Shown here: piece after piece, positions 1-7,744 of the stretch
Layout: each line of letters opens with the position of its first letter
Numbering within the stretch: position 1 is the first letter of the stretch
NCBI RefSeq assembly: GCF_033097525.1
Contig: NZ_CP109907.1
Coordinates: 4,402,001-4,466,000 of the forward strand
Origin: Sphingobacterium sp. UGAL515B_05
GTDB lineage: Bacteria; Bacteroidota; Bacteroidia; Sphingobacteriales; Sphingobacteriaceae
Length of the DNA stretch: 64,000 nt
Reading direction: 5' to 3'
Notes under the pieces: model-generated
What the model saw: the letters and a program-made list of their open reading frames with translations, nothing else
Told to the model about the DNA's origin: nothing
Database searches by the model: none
Program-made: the position numbers and the translations under genes

Positions 1-1278
1 TAAAAGCTCATCCAATTGAGAGCCTAAGAAAATTGAAATAATTGCTGGCGGAGCCTCATTTGCACCTAGACGGTGATCGTTACTTGCACTAGCAATAGAA
101 GCGCGCATTAAATCAGCATATTCATAAACAGCTTTAATGGTATTGACAAAGAAAGTCAAGAACATCAAATTGTTTTTAGGCGTTTTTCCAGGAGATAATA
201 AATTTACACCGGTATTTGTGATTAAAGACCAGTTGTTGTGTTTACCAGATCCGTTGACACCGGAGTATGGTTTTTCATGCAACAATACTTTGAAGTTGTG
301 TCTTAAAGCAACTTGTTCCATGAGATTCATCAACAATTGGTTGTGATCGATAGCCAGGTTGATTTCTTCGTACATTGGAGCACATTCAAATTGAGAAGGT
401 GCAACTTCGTTGTGACGAGTCTTTAAAGGAATACCTAATTTTAACGCTTCATTTTCCAAATCCACCATGTAAGCTAATACGCGCTCTGGAATTGCACCAA
501 AATAGTGGTCTTCCAATTGTTGGCCTTTTGCCGACATGTGGCCAAATAAGGTACGGCCAGTTAACTGAAGATCTGGACGAGCATTATATAAGGAAAGGTC
601 AACCAAGAAATATTCCTGTTCAATACCAAGAGAAGCGTTTACTTTAGTGACCGATTTATCAAAATATTGAGCGACATCTGTAGCAGCTTTATCTACAGCG
701 TTGATCGCTTTCAATAAAGGAGCTTTATAGTCTAATGATTCACCCGTATAGGAAACAAAAACCGTTGGGATACATAAAGTTTTACCAGCGCCTGTTTCGT
801 AAATGAATGCAGGGGAAGATGGATCCCAGGCTGTATAACCTCTAGCTTCGAACGTATTACGGATACCACCATTTGGGAAAGAAGATGCATCGGGCTCTTG
901 TTGAACCAGTGCGTCAGCTGTAAACTTTTCAATGGCTTCACCGTTTTCGTCTGGCTCAAAAAAAGCATCATGTTTTTCAGCAGTCGAACCTGTCAGCGGT
1001 TGAAACCAGTGTGTGTAATGAGAAACGCCGTGGTTAAGTGCCCAAGTTTTCATGGCCTGTGAAATGTGTTCAGCCAAATCTCTTGAAATAATCTGTCCCT
1101 CTTCAATGGATGCAACTAACTCCTTGTATGAATTTTTAGGAAGGTAGTCTTTCATTTTGTTTACGGAAAAAACATTCTTTCCGTAGATGTCAGTTGCTTT
1201 TTTAGTTTCAACTTTTTCAAATGAAGCAATTTGGCGTGAGCCTGCTGCTTCTACTGCTTTGAATCTTAGGTTCGACAT
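1..1278 (-). CDS. glnN: Type III glutamine synthetase (GSIII), C-terminal part beyond window edge
   Basis: The reverse strand reads open from an ATG at 1276-1278 to base 1, giving 426 codons with no stop; the gene continues outside the window (GSIII proteins are about 700-730 residues). The enzyme makes glutamine from glutamate, ammonia and ATP in the cytoplasm. Seen: the start MSNLRFKAVEAAGSRQIASF, the segment GHMSAKGQQLEDHYFG, the motif RHNEVAPSQFE, the stretch EKPYSGVNGSGKHNNWS and LGANEAPPAI close to the edge, all characteristic of the GSIII family found in Bacteroidota and cyanobacteria rather than of GSI or GSII. It is transcribed away from the downstream peptidase gene and appears monocistronic at its 5' end. 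Confidence 0.96.
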   Translation of the reverse strand, partial: MSNLRFKAVEAAGSRQIASFEKVETKKATDIYGKNVFSVNKMKDYLPKNSYKELVASIEEGQIISRDLAEHISQAMKTWALNHGVSHYTHWFQPLTGSTAEKHDAFFEPDENGEAIEKFTADALVQQEPDASSFPNGGIRNTFEARGYTAWDPSSPAFIYETGAGKTLCIPTVFVSYTGESLDYKAPLLKAINAVDKAATDVAQYFDKSVTKVNASLGIEQEYFLVDLSLYNARPDLQLTGRTLFGHMSAKGQQLEDHYFGAIPERVLAYMVDLENEALKLGIPLKTRHNEVAPSQFECAPMYEEINLAIDHNQLLMNLMEQVALRHNFKVLLHEKPYSGVNGSGKHNNWSLITNTGVNLLSPGKTPKNNLMFLTFFVNTIKAVYEYADLMRASIASASNDHRLGANEAPPAIISIFLGSQLDELL

Positions 1279-1321
1279 TTGTATTTTGTAGTTAAATTAC
1301 AGTTTTGTTGATTTTGTTTTT

Positions 1322-1329
1322 CAAAAATA
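1322..1329 (-). promoter_or_regulatory. Candidate -7 promoter box for glutamine synthetase
   Basis: On the reverse strand the octamer TATTTTTG fits the Bacteroidota -7 consensus TAnnTTTG and lies 43 bases before the ATG. No clean TTG -33 element is seen at the usual distance, so the call rests on the -7 box alone. Confidence 0.4.
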
Positions 1330-1406
1330 TTGTGTTTTTATTGAAAACTGAAATTTTTTTTGATGTTTTTTGTGAAATAATTCAAAAATTATGGTTTTTG
1401 GCCAAT

Positions 1407-1442
1407 AAAAAAGGTGTGATTTGTATAAATCACACCTTTTTT
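1407..1442 (-). terminator. Rho-independent terminator after the S9 peptidase gene
   Basis: A perfect 16-bp inverted repeat (arms 1407-1422 and 1427-1442, loop of four bases) has a GGTGTGATT core flanked by A6 and T6. It lies 11 bases past the stop of the reverse-strand peptidase and upstream of the glutamine synthetase promoter, so it most likely ends the peptidase transcript and insulates the next gene. Confidence 0.8.
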
Positions 1443-1453
1443 ATTGTTTTGTG

Positions 1454-4273
1454 TTATAATTCGAATCCCCAGTCTATTCCTTTTTCGGTGGCAGGTACTC
1501 CTTTCTTCATCCAGGCAGGAGCGGGGGCACCTTTTAGGAAATGATCGAAGAACTGCTGCTCGCGAATTTGTATATCCTTGCGGTTTTGTCGCAGCATGAG
1601 GTTATGTTCATCCCCGTTATAATTTAGCATCCATACGGGTTTGTTCAGTCGGCGCAATGCAGTAAACATTTCAATACCTTGATACCATGGCACAGCCCCG
1701 TCATTGTCATTGGCCATAATGACAACAGGAGTTTTAACTTTATCTAAATGGAATAAAGGTGAATTTTCGATATACAGTTCCGGAGCTTCCCATAGGGTTT
1801 TTCCGATGCGGCTTTGTGTATGTTCGTATTGGAATTGGCGCGACATACCGGTCTGCCAGCGTATTCCGCCATAGGCAGAGGTCATGTTGACAACAGGAGC
1901 GCCAGTCCACGCTGCAGCATACATATTGGTCCGCGTAATGAGGTGAGCAACTTGATAGCCGCCCCAACTTTGCCCCTGTATCCCCATCTTCGTGCTATCA
2001 ACCCAGGCATTCTGAGCGAGGTATCTCATTCCGGAATTGATATATTCTTCAGCTGATTTACCCGGGTGCCCTGTTTTGTAGCTTATATTTGGTGCAAATA
2101 CAAGGTATTCGTTGCTTACAAAATAGGGGATGTTCAAACGTGATGGTGTAGGGGCAGGAGGTTGATACGTATATAATCCATCGGAAAGCTTTTCATAGAA
2201 GTAAGCTATAATCGGATATTTTTTTGCAGGATCAAAATTTTCTGGTTTATAAAGAATTCCCTCTGCCTGATTTCCTTCAGGGGTTGTCCAGTGAACAAGC
2301 TCCGCTGTACCCCAATTGTAATTAGCCTGTTGCTGATTAATATTGGATAACTGTAATTCGTCTTTGAACTTGATGGTATTGGTGTAGATATTCGGCGAAT
2401 TTATATAATCCTCTTTACTGTACAGTATCGTCTGTTGATCTGCTGATGAGCTGATATTCTTGAACGTTTTTGCCGCTACCAAAAGACTTTTTGGATCGTT
2501 ATGCTGTCCCTTGAACTGGTAGAAACCAGATTCTTTGGTTTTATTGTCAAAAGAAGTTAGAAAACCACCCTTTTTATAGTCAAGTGTTGTGGCTTGTTCG
2601 CGATCTTCTTCTCTTTTTAAAGGCAAGTAGCGAAAAGTTGTTTGTGATGCAGCTCCATAGCCGTTGGTCAAGATGGATTTGCTGGAACCGTCCAAATTAA
2701 AATACCAGATATCATACCTCGAATTGACATAAATGCCTTTAAAGTCTGGACTCCATGCGGCCATTCCGTATCCTTGCGCGGAAGTAGGCATATCATTTTC
2801 CTCATCGGCAAAGGACGCCGGTATGCCGTCATTTAGCACTGTCTTTTTCTTTGAACTAACCTGATAGGAATTCCAGCTTCCTTTATCTTGGTCGAAATAT
2901 ACGATGTATTTTGCGTCAGGACTTAAGATTGCATTTCCCGAAAAGTTTGAAAGGATTAACTCTTTATTTCCTGTTTTTGTCGAAACCAGATAGATGTCGT
3001 CTCTTGTACTGCCTTCCCATTGACTTGCGATGCGCTTGCCAAAATCAGTGCGCGCTAAGATGTACTCTTCATTTCCGTCCGGTGTAAGTGCGGTGGAGTT
3101 AAATGTTTGGTCCGTCAGGGGTATAATGTTGCGGTTGTATTTGGGGTAAGTAACCGCTAAGAAGTTTCTTGCAAGGTCTTTCTTTAAATTGACCAACTGC
3201 ATGGGTTGTAAATAATCGTCTTGCCAGTTCCAAACGTCTACTTTAGCATGTTCAAAATCAACCAAAGTGGTGTCTTTGACACGCGGTATTGGTGCTATGC
3301 CGAAAAATAACTTCTCTCCATTTTTGCTGAAACGGATATCACCATCCCCACTAACGGCCCAGTTTTTAGGTATACCATTGCTGGTTTTTGTTGCGAGGTA
3401 TTGGGCTGTATCTATACCATTTGTATAGTAATACAAATTATAATTTTTCAGCAATGCCTTTTCATTGGAGAGATCCCCTAGGTAAGCGAGCTGATTGCCT
3501 GATTCATCAAATTTGAAATTTTTATAATTGCCTTTCCCATTTGATATTTTTTTGAGCTTTTTAGTTGCTATTTCGTAGAGGTAGACTCCGGAATCTTTTG
3601 ACAGGCTATCTTTAGAATCTGTTTTTTTTGAAAAAACAATTTTTGATCCGTTTTTATTCCATTCGTATTGGTCTACGGATGAAAATTGTACCGAATCGCC
3701 GGAATTTAAATCATATAGAGCCAATGTTGCAACTGTTTTTTTCTTTTTATCGCTACTTTTCTTTGCTGTTGGGGCATCAGTGGCGGTTTTTGAATCAGAT
3801 TTTTCATTTATTTCCTTGTCAAAAAGAAAAGAAACGAAATTGTTGTTTTGGTCTGCGATTTTGTAGGACTTTACCTGTGCAAATTTGACAAGGGATGAAG
3901 TCGTTAAATTGTAGATCGCCAATGAATCTTTTGGGAGTTCTTCCGCTTTCTTCTTTTTGATTTTGGCTTCGCGGGTTACGGCAAATGGCGCTTTCACCAA
4001 ACTTAGCAGATGGTTTTCGGTATCTGTCAGTTTTCCATTATATCCGCGGGGAATTTGAATGAGTTCTTTGTTTTCTTTGGTTTTGAGAAAAAGCTGATTA
4101 TCGCCTTCTTGTGGGACGACCTGAAACAGGACAAATTTTCCCGATTTACTGATATAGGGCGATGATACGCTTTGCCAACTATCATATACCGTATGATCCA
4201 ATGGTTTCTTTTGTGCATGGGCAGCGAATGCTGCCAGAAAACAAAATGGAATACAGATACTTTTCTTATTCAT
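1454..4273 (-). CDS. Secreted S9 family prolyl-oligopeptidase-like serine peptidase
   Basis: A 939-residue protein with an N-terminal signal peptide ending near AAHAQ (about residue 21), a long beta-propeller-like region (about 30-640) and a C-terminal alpha/beta-hydrolase domain. The nucleophile motif GQSWGGY places Ser769; acid candidates lie in ANDNDGAVPW (Asp856/Asp858) and the likely catalytic His is His890 in GDEHNL. This matches S9 peptidases of the dipeptidyl-peptidase/acylaminoacyl-peptidase type, which cleave short peptides, here predicted in the periplasm. A lysine- and serine-rich insert near residues 160-180 (DAPTAKKSSDKKKK) is low complexity. The gene stands alone with its own terminator. 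The exact substrate cannot be read from sequence. Confidence 0.93.
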   Translation of the reverse strand: MNKKSICIPFCFLAAFAAHAQKKPLDHTVYDSWQSVSSPYISKSGKFVLFQVVPQEGDNQLFLKTKENKELIQIPRGYNGKLTDTENHLLSLVKAPFAVTREAKIKKKKAEELPKDSLAIYNLTTSSLVKFAQVKSYKIADQNNNFVSFLFDKEINEKSDSKTATDAPTAKKSSDKKKKTVATLALYDLNSGDSVQFSSVDQYEWNKNGSKIVFSKKTDSKDSLSKDSGVYLYEIATKKLKKISNGKGNYKNFKFDESGNQLAYLGDLSNEKALLKNYNLYYYTNGIDTAQYLATKTSNGIPKNWAVSGDGDIRFSKNGEKLFFGIAPIPRVKDTTLVDFEHAKVDVWNWQDDYLQPMQLVNLKKDLARNFLAVTYPKYNRNIIPLTDQTFNSTALTPDGNEEYILARTDFGKRIASQWEGSTRDDIYLVSTKTGNKELILSNFSGNAILSPDAKYIVYFDQDKGSWNSYQVSSKKKTVLNDGIPASFADEENDMPTSAQGYGMAAWSPDFKGIYVNSRYDIWYFNLDGSSKSILTNGYGAASQTTFRYLPLKREEDREQATTLDYKKGGFLTSFDNKTKESGFYQFKGQHNDPKSLLVAAKTFKNISSSADQQTILYSKEDYINSPNIYTNTIKFKDELQLSNINQQQANYNWGTAELVHWTTPEGNQAEGILYKPENFDPAKKYPIIAYFYEKLSDGLYTYQPPAPTPSRLNIPYFVSNEYLVFAPNISYKTGHPGKSAEEYINSGMRYLAQNAWVDSTKMGIQGQSWGGYQVAHLITRTNMYAAAWTGAPVVNMTSAYGGIRWQTGMSRQFQYEHTQSRIGKTLWEAPELYIENSPLFHLDKVKTPVVIMANDNDGAVPWYQGIEMFTALRRLNKPVWMLNYNGDEHNLMLRQNRKDIQIREQQFFDHFLKGAPAPAWMKKGVPATEKGIDWGFEL

Positions 4274-4367
4274 ATTTTAAACCTTTTTGTCGCAATTTAT
4301 TCATAAAAAATAAATAAACATCGATTTTTTGGTATATTCATTGTTACGTAAACATAAAAAACTGGTT

Positions 4368-5105
4368 ATGAAATCATCATCCGCTGTTATTATTTCGATT
4401 GTAATGGGCGCTGTGCTCTTGCTTTGTACCTGGATATTGGGTACAGCTTATCGCTATAAGTTTAAATCGACGCAGACAATCACTGTTAATGGTAATGCCA
4501 AAAAAGATTTCGAATCTGATCTAGTCAAATGGAGTGCTACTTTTAGCCGAAAGAATTATGAATTGAGTGCCGCTTCAGCACAATTGGCTACGGATCGTGA
4601 TTTGGTGCGGGATTTTTTAGTGCAACAGGGGGTTAAAGCCGACGAGATCCGTTTCGAGGCCGTTAATATTGCCAAAGATTTCGAATATCATACAGATGGA
4701 AAGGGGAATGGTTATAATACTTTTTCCGGTTATACCTTATCGCAGGCCGTAAGTGTCGAATCAAAAGACTTAAATAAAGTAGACAATGCCTCACGAGAAA
4801 TATCGACATTAATTTCCAAAGGGATAGAACTTAGCTCCAGCACCCCCAATTATTATTACTCTAAGCTAGAGGATCTGAAATTGGAACTTATTTCACAGGC
4901 TTCAAAAAATGCACATCAACGTGCAGACAATATTGCAAAGGAATCGAATGCCGGATTAGGTAATCTGGTAAAGGCCGATCTCGGAATTTTTCAGATAACA
5001 GGACAAAACGACAACGAAGAGTACTCTTCTGGCGGTGCATTTAATACAAGCTCGAGAAAAAAAACAGCTAATATCACGGTTAAAGCAAGTTTTTTGAGTA
5101 ACTAA
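4368..5105 (+). CDS. SIMPL (DUF541) domain protein, membrane anchored
   Basis: The ATG at 4368 is preferred; the frame extends upstream to a TTG at 4329, but from 4368 the protein begins with a compact signal-anchor (SSSAVIISIVMGAVLLLCTW). The 245-residue protein then shows the SIMPL pattern: ITVNGNAKKDFESDLVKWSA, a DLVRDFLVQQGVKADEIRFE segment and a C-terminal ANITVKASF. SIMPL proteins are periplasmic or envelope-exposed oligomers of poorly defined role (E. coli YggE, eukaryotic SIMPL). The gene is divergent from the S9 peptidase with about 94 bases between starts, and tRNA-Leu follows. Family assignment is firm; function is open. Confidence 0.88.
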   Translation: MKSSSAVIISIVMGAVLLLCTWILGTAYRYKFKSTQTITVNGNAKKDFESDLVKWSATFSRKNYELSAASAQLATDRDLVRDFLVQQGVKADEIRFEAVNIAKDFEYHTDGKGNGYNTFSGYTLSQAVSVESKDLNKVDNASREISTLISKGIELSSSTPNYYYSKLEDLKLELISQASKNAHQRADNIAKESNAGLGNLVKADLGIFQITGQNDNEEYSSGGAFNTSSRKKTANITVKASFLSN

Positions 5106-5192
5106 TGAAAAATTATTCGACTGAATTTCAGTTCTATATTGGTTTTCCTTGAAAATTTGTTCAAAAAGTTTTCTCCTTTTCAATAAAAAACC

Positions 5193-5200
5193 TACTTTTG
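5193..5200 (+). promoter_or_regulatory. Candidate -7 promoter box for tRNA-Leu
   Basis: TACTTTTG fits TAnnTTTG exactly and lies 20 bases upstream of the mature tRNA 5' end, a plausible distance for a stable-RNA promoter in this phylum. Confidence 0.55.
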
Positions 5201-5219
5201 CATCATCCCAAACGGATAT

Positions 5220-5299
5220 GCCCGGATGGCGGAATTGGTAGACGCGCTGGTCTCAAACACCAGTGGGAAACCGTGCCGGTTCGACTCCGGCTCCGGGTA
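5220..5299 (+). tRNA. tRNA-Leu (anticodon CAA)
   Basis: The acceptor arms GCCCGGA and TCCGGGT pair with a G-U at position 1-72, followed by discriminator A. The D-arm segment GGCGGAATTGGTAGACGC is typical of leucine tRNAs. The anticodon stem CTGGT/ACCAG closes the loop CTCAAAC, giving anticodon CAA at 5254-5256 (reads UUG). A variable arm precedes the T-arm GCCGG-TTCGACT-CCGGC. CCA is not encoded (CTA follows). It is followed directly by a strong terminator, so it is a single-tRNA unit. Confidence 0.97.
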
Positions 5300-5301
5300 C
5301 T

Positions 5302-5338
5302 AAAAAGCCTCTTTACTTACAGTAAAGAGGCTTTTTTT
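5302..5338 (+). terminator. Rho-independent terminator of tRNA-Leu
   Basis: Perfect 16-bp stem (5302-5317 with 5321-5336) with AGCCTCTTTACT in the arm, a 3-base loop and a run of seven T. It begins three bases after the tRNA discriminator base. Confidence 0.9.
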
Positions 5339-5465
5339 GTGCGTCTATGTTGCATCTTACCTGAAGATTGCCACAAGTTCCGGATTATAACTGATCAAGG
5401 TAGGTACTAAAACAGATACATCCTAACATCAACTTATACGTAGTAACAATTTTCGATCAATTTTT

Positions 5466-5549
5466 AGACAGTGCTTGTTCAGTGATTATTCAGTTTGTAC
5501 TGAATGATCACTGAACAAGCACTGAACGAGCACTGAATAAGCATTGTCT
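5466..5549. repeat. Large palindromic repeat built of 11-bp units (block A)
   Basis: From 5470 the sequence falls into seven consecutive 11-base units: AGTGCTTGTTC, AGTGATTATTC, AGTTTGTACTG, AATGATCACTG, AACAAGCACTG, AACGAGCACTG, AATAAGCATTG. The first two are reverse complements of the later type, so 5470-5494 pairs with 5499-5523 (24 of 25 bp, four-base loop). The left arm can instead pair with the outer copies ending at 5549 (about 24 of 29). Eleven is not a multiple of three, and no reading frame is maintained, so this is not coding. It lies in the 569-base gene-free stretch 5339-5907. Confidence 0.85.
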
Positions 5550-5655
5550 TAAGATCTAACTTGGTCACTATTTGATTCTAAGTTGCTGCAGCTATTGCTT
5601 GTTCTTTGGTGTTTCTTCGCTTATTGTAGCTACTTTCATTAGACCTTCCTCGGTA

Positions 5656-5767
5656 TTCGTTTGCCGTTTCTTTGATGTTTCTTTGGTGTTTCTTTGTTTA
5701 TTCTTTGGTATTTTAACGATAAAACAGCAATAAAACAGCAATAAAATAGCACAGAAACGGTAACGAA
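5656..5767. repeat. Second large imperfect hairpin with 11-bp internal period (block B)
   Basis: The left part has four units of 11 bases, GTTTCTTTGAT, GTTTCTTTGGT, GTTTCTTTGTT and TATTCTTTGGT (5666-5709). The right part has three, ATAAAACAGCA twice and ATAAAATAGCA (5719-5751). The reverse complement of the right units (TGCTGTTTTAT) aligns with the left units in register, and the outer flanks TTCGTTTGCCGTTTCT (5656-5671) and AGAAACGGTAACGAA (5753-5767) also pair with one bulge. The whole can fold as one long imperfect stem. A related partial pair of units occurs at 5600-5621. Nothing coding is seen here. Confidence 0.75.
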
Positions 5768-5907
5768 GGTGTAATCTTGAACCAGACTTGTAGATAAGAA
5801 AGATAAATTAACTACTGTCGAATTGGCAATAAGATGGGCTTTTTTTTATAAACTTTCTTTAATCTGAATTTTCTTGTTTAAATTGGAAATACCAAATATA
5901 AACTTGG

Positions 5908-7221
5908 ATGAAAACAGTTTTTTTATCGCTGGCACTGTTGTGTTTTTTCATTACTAGGGGGCAAGTGGGGTTTGTCTTAAACGGAAAAAAGAATGTTAAA
6001 ATTCCTTTTCTTTTCGTACATAATCTGGTCATCGTACCTGTGCAGGTGAATGGATATATGATGAACTTCCTGTTGGATACGGGGGTTAAAGAAACCATGA
6101 TATTTGGGGAAACATTAAAGTCAATTGATAGTGCTGTTTTTGTTAATAAATTCCAGGGATTGGGTAGGGACGAGGGCCTAGATGGTTATCTATCCATACA
6201 TAATCAGGTGAATATTGCTGGGGTATATGAAGATTTAGACCAACCGATCTATATTCTTCAAAATGCGCATATTGATATTTCTACAAGGATAGGAGTGGAA
6301 GTTAATGGAATTATGGGAAGTCGTTTTTTTGAAAACCAAATGATAGAAATGGATTTTCAAAAACATCGCATCACCTTATATCCTAAGGGTAACTTACCTA
6401 AGGGCCTCGAGAAGATGCAGCGTTTGCCACTCGACATTCTGAATAGCCGGCCTTATGTTTCTGTTGCTTTTAAACAGGGTGATGTTTCTATTGATGGTCG
6501 TGTATTGATCGATATGGGAAATAGCGATGCCTTAATGCTTATTCCTTCAAAGCTAAACAATTTTGATATTAAGCCTCCATTTATTGATGACTACATAGGG
6601 CAGGGGTTTAACGGTGAGATTTATGGAAAAAGAAATCGAATCCGATCGCTCGAACTTGGGCCGTTTGCAATGAACTACCCCTTGGTAGCCTATCCCGAAT
6701 TGAGCTCGTTACAGCATGCAACATTTGTGAGCGAAAGAATAGGTTCCATTGGAAACGAGTTGTTACGCCGATTCAAGGTCGTATTCGATTATCCCAACAA
6801 GTCGATATATCTTCATAAGAATAAAGATTTTGATCGCTTTTATTATCTGAATATGAGTGGACTGGAAATTATCCATGATGGTATTAAATACGAAAAAGAA
6901 GAAATACCTGTCGTTCTGCAAAAGGATGGCGGTACCGAGGTAAGAATGGGTAATAGCGTGCAGTATCGCTTTGTACTTCGAAATATGTACAAAGTTGCGA
7001 CTGTTCGTGATGGTTCACCTGCAGCAATCGCAGGACTACTGCCGGGAGATAAAGTTGTGAAGATCAACGGTCGATCTGCATCTTCATTTTCCCTGGAATC
7101 GATTCATAATCTTTTTAAATCAGAAGAGGGCAAGGATATGCGCTTTCGTGTGACAAGGGATGGAAATATACTTGACTTTAAATTTGTGTTAAAAGATCCA
7201 CTGCCATTTAACTCGGATTAA
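5908..7221 (+). CDS. Exported retropepsin-like aspartyl protease with C-terminal PDZ domain
   Basis: A 437-residue protein with a signal peptide (MKTVFLSLALLCFFITRGQ). An aspartyl-protease-like half starts with NFLLDTGVKETMIF (Asp in DTG, about residue 57); a second related half carries RVLIDMGNSDALML, in which the usual DTG is DMG. The last ~90 residues are a PDZ domain with GSPAAIAGLLPGDKVVKINGR. This is the pepsin/retropepsin-like clan AA arrangement common in Bacteroidota (aspartyl protease plus PDZ), probably periplasmic. The DMG in the second half may mean the two lobes are not equivalent. It is preceded by the hairpin repeats; no partner gene is evident. Confidence 0.88.
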   Translation: MKTVFLSLALLCFFITRGQVGFVLNGKKNVKIPFLFVHNLVIVPVQVNGYMMNFLLDTGVKETMIFGETLKSIDSAVFVNKFQGLGRDEGLDGYLSIHNQVNIAGVYEDLDQPIYILQNAHIDISTRIGVEVNGIMGSRFFENQMIEMDFQKHRITLYPKGNLPKGLEKMQRLPLDILNSRPYVSVAFKQGDVSIDGRVLIDMGNSDALMLIPSKLNNFDIKPPFIDDYIGQGFNGEIYGKRNRIRSLELGPFAMNYPLVAYPELSSLQHATFVSERIGSIGNELLRRFKVVFDYPNKSIYLHKNKDFDRFYYLNMSGLEIIHDGIKYEKEEIPVVLQKDGGTEVRMGNSVQYRFVLRNMYKVATVRDGSPAAIAGLLPGDKVVKINGRSASSFSLESIHNLFKSEEGKDMRFRVTRDGNILDFKFVLKDPLPFNSD

Positions 7222-7307
7222 ATTTTAGCACATTTTTCTATTTTAAACTGAACTTACTTATATTTGCGCTTGATAATACTATTTTAATAATTTAAACACG
7301 AGAAGAT

Positions 7308-7394
7308 ATGTTGGTCGCTAGAATAATAACACAGCAAGCTTTTAAGGCAAATGGATTTGCCGAAAGCAATCTTCGTGCTTTTCGTCCTATTTAA
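7308..7394 (+). CDS. Possible small ORF of 28 codons upstream of rtcB
   Basis: ATG at 7308 follows a purine-rich AGAAGAT and is preceded by an exact -7 box TATATTTG (7259-7266). The frame encodes MLVARIITQQ...ESNLRAFRPI and stops at 7392-7394. A hairpin with T run follows at 7494-7521, so the promoter, ORF and terminator make a compact unit of about 260 bases. I do not recognise the peptide. It could instead be a short leader or a non-coding RNA with a chance frame. The remainder of 7222-7744 shows no convincing gene. Confidence 0.35.
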   Translation: MLVARIITQQAFKANGFAESNLRAFRPI

Positions 7395-7493
7395 GATACT
7401 CTTCAAAATAGGAGCGCATCGTGTTTGTTCAATCCGCTGGAGTGAATAATCAGGTCGCTTTACTTCTTTTGAAAACACCAATTTATACAGATG

Positions 7494-7521
7494 AAAAAGC
7501 CGAAGTTCATTCGGGCTTTTT
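7494..7521 (+). terminator. Terminator-like hairpin after the small ORF
   Basis: AAAAAGCCGAA (7494-7504) pairs with TTCGGGCTTTTT (7510-7521) with one bulged G, closing a five-base loop and ending in a T run. It separates the small unit from rtcB. Confidence 0.6.
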
Positions 7522-7744
7522 AATTTTCCGGATTTTCGTTTCTATTTAGACAATCAAATCTCTTCAGGGCTGCAGCGTTTCTGAAAAACAGGTGCGTTCG
7601 ACTCTTTAGGAGTAATTGACTGTGCATTAAGAAAAAATGCTTAATAGAATCGTAATCCCAAAAGAACATTCCCGAAATTTTTTCAAAAAGGCTGCCGATT
7701 TCCAAGAGGAAATTGATGGTTAATAATTAATATTTTTTATAAAA

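Noticed and set aside
5198..5410. 70-codon frame across the tRNA-Leu gene and its terminator
   Set aside because: It is a translation of the tRNA and hairpin; no protein-like pattern beyond that.
5220..5767. Integrated element or attachment site at tRNA-Leu
   Set aside because: No integrase, no direct repeat of the tRNA 3' end, and the genes beyond look chromosomal.
7585..7615. TTCGACTC-like T-arm suggesting a tRNA remnant upstream of rtcB
   Set aside because: No pairing T-stem, anticodon arm or acceptor can be drawn around it.
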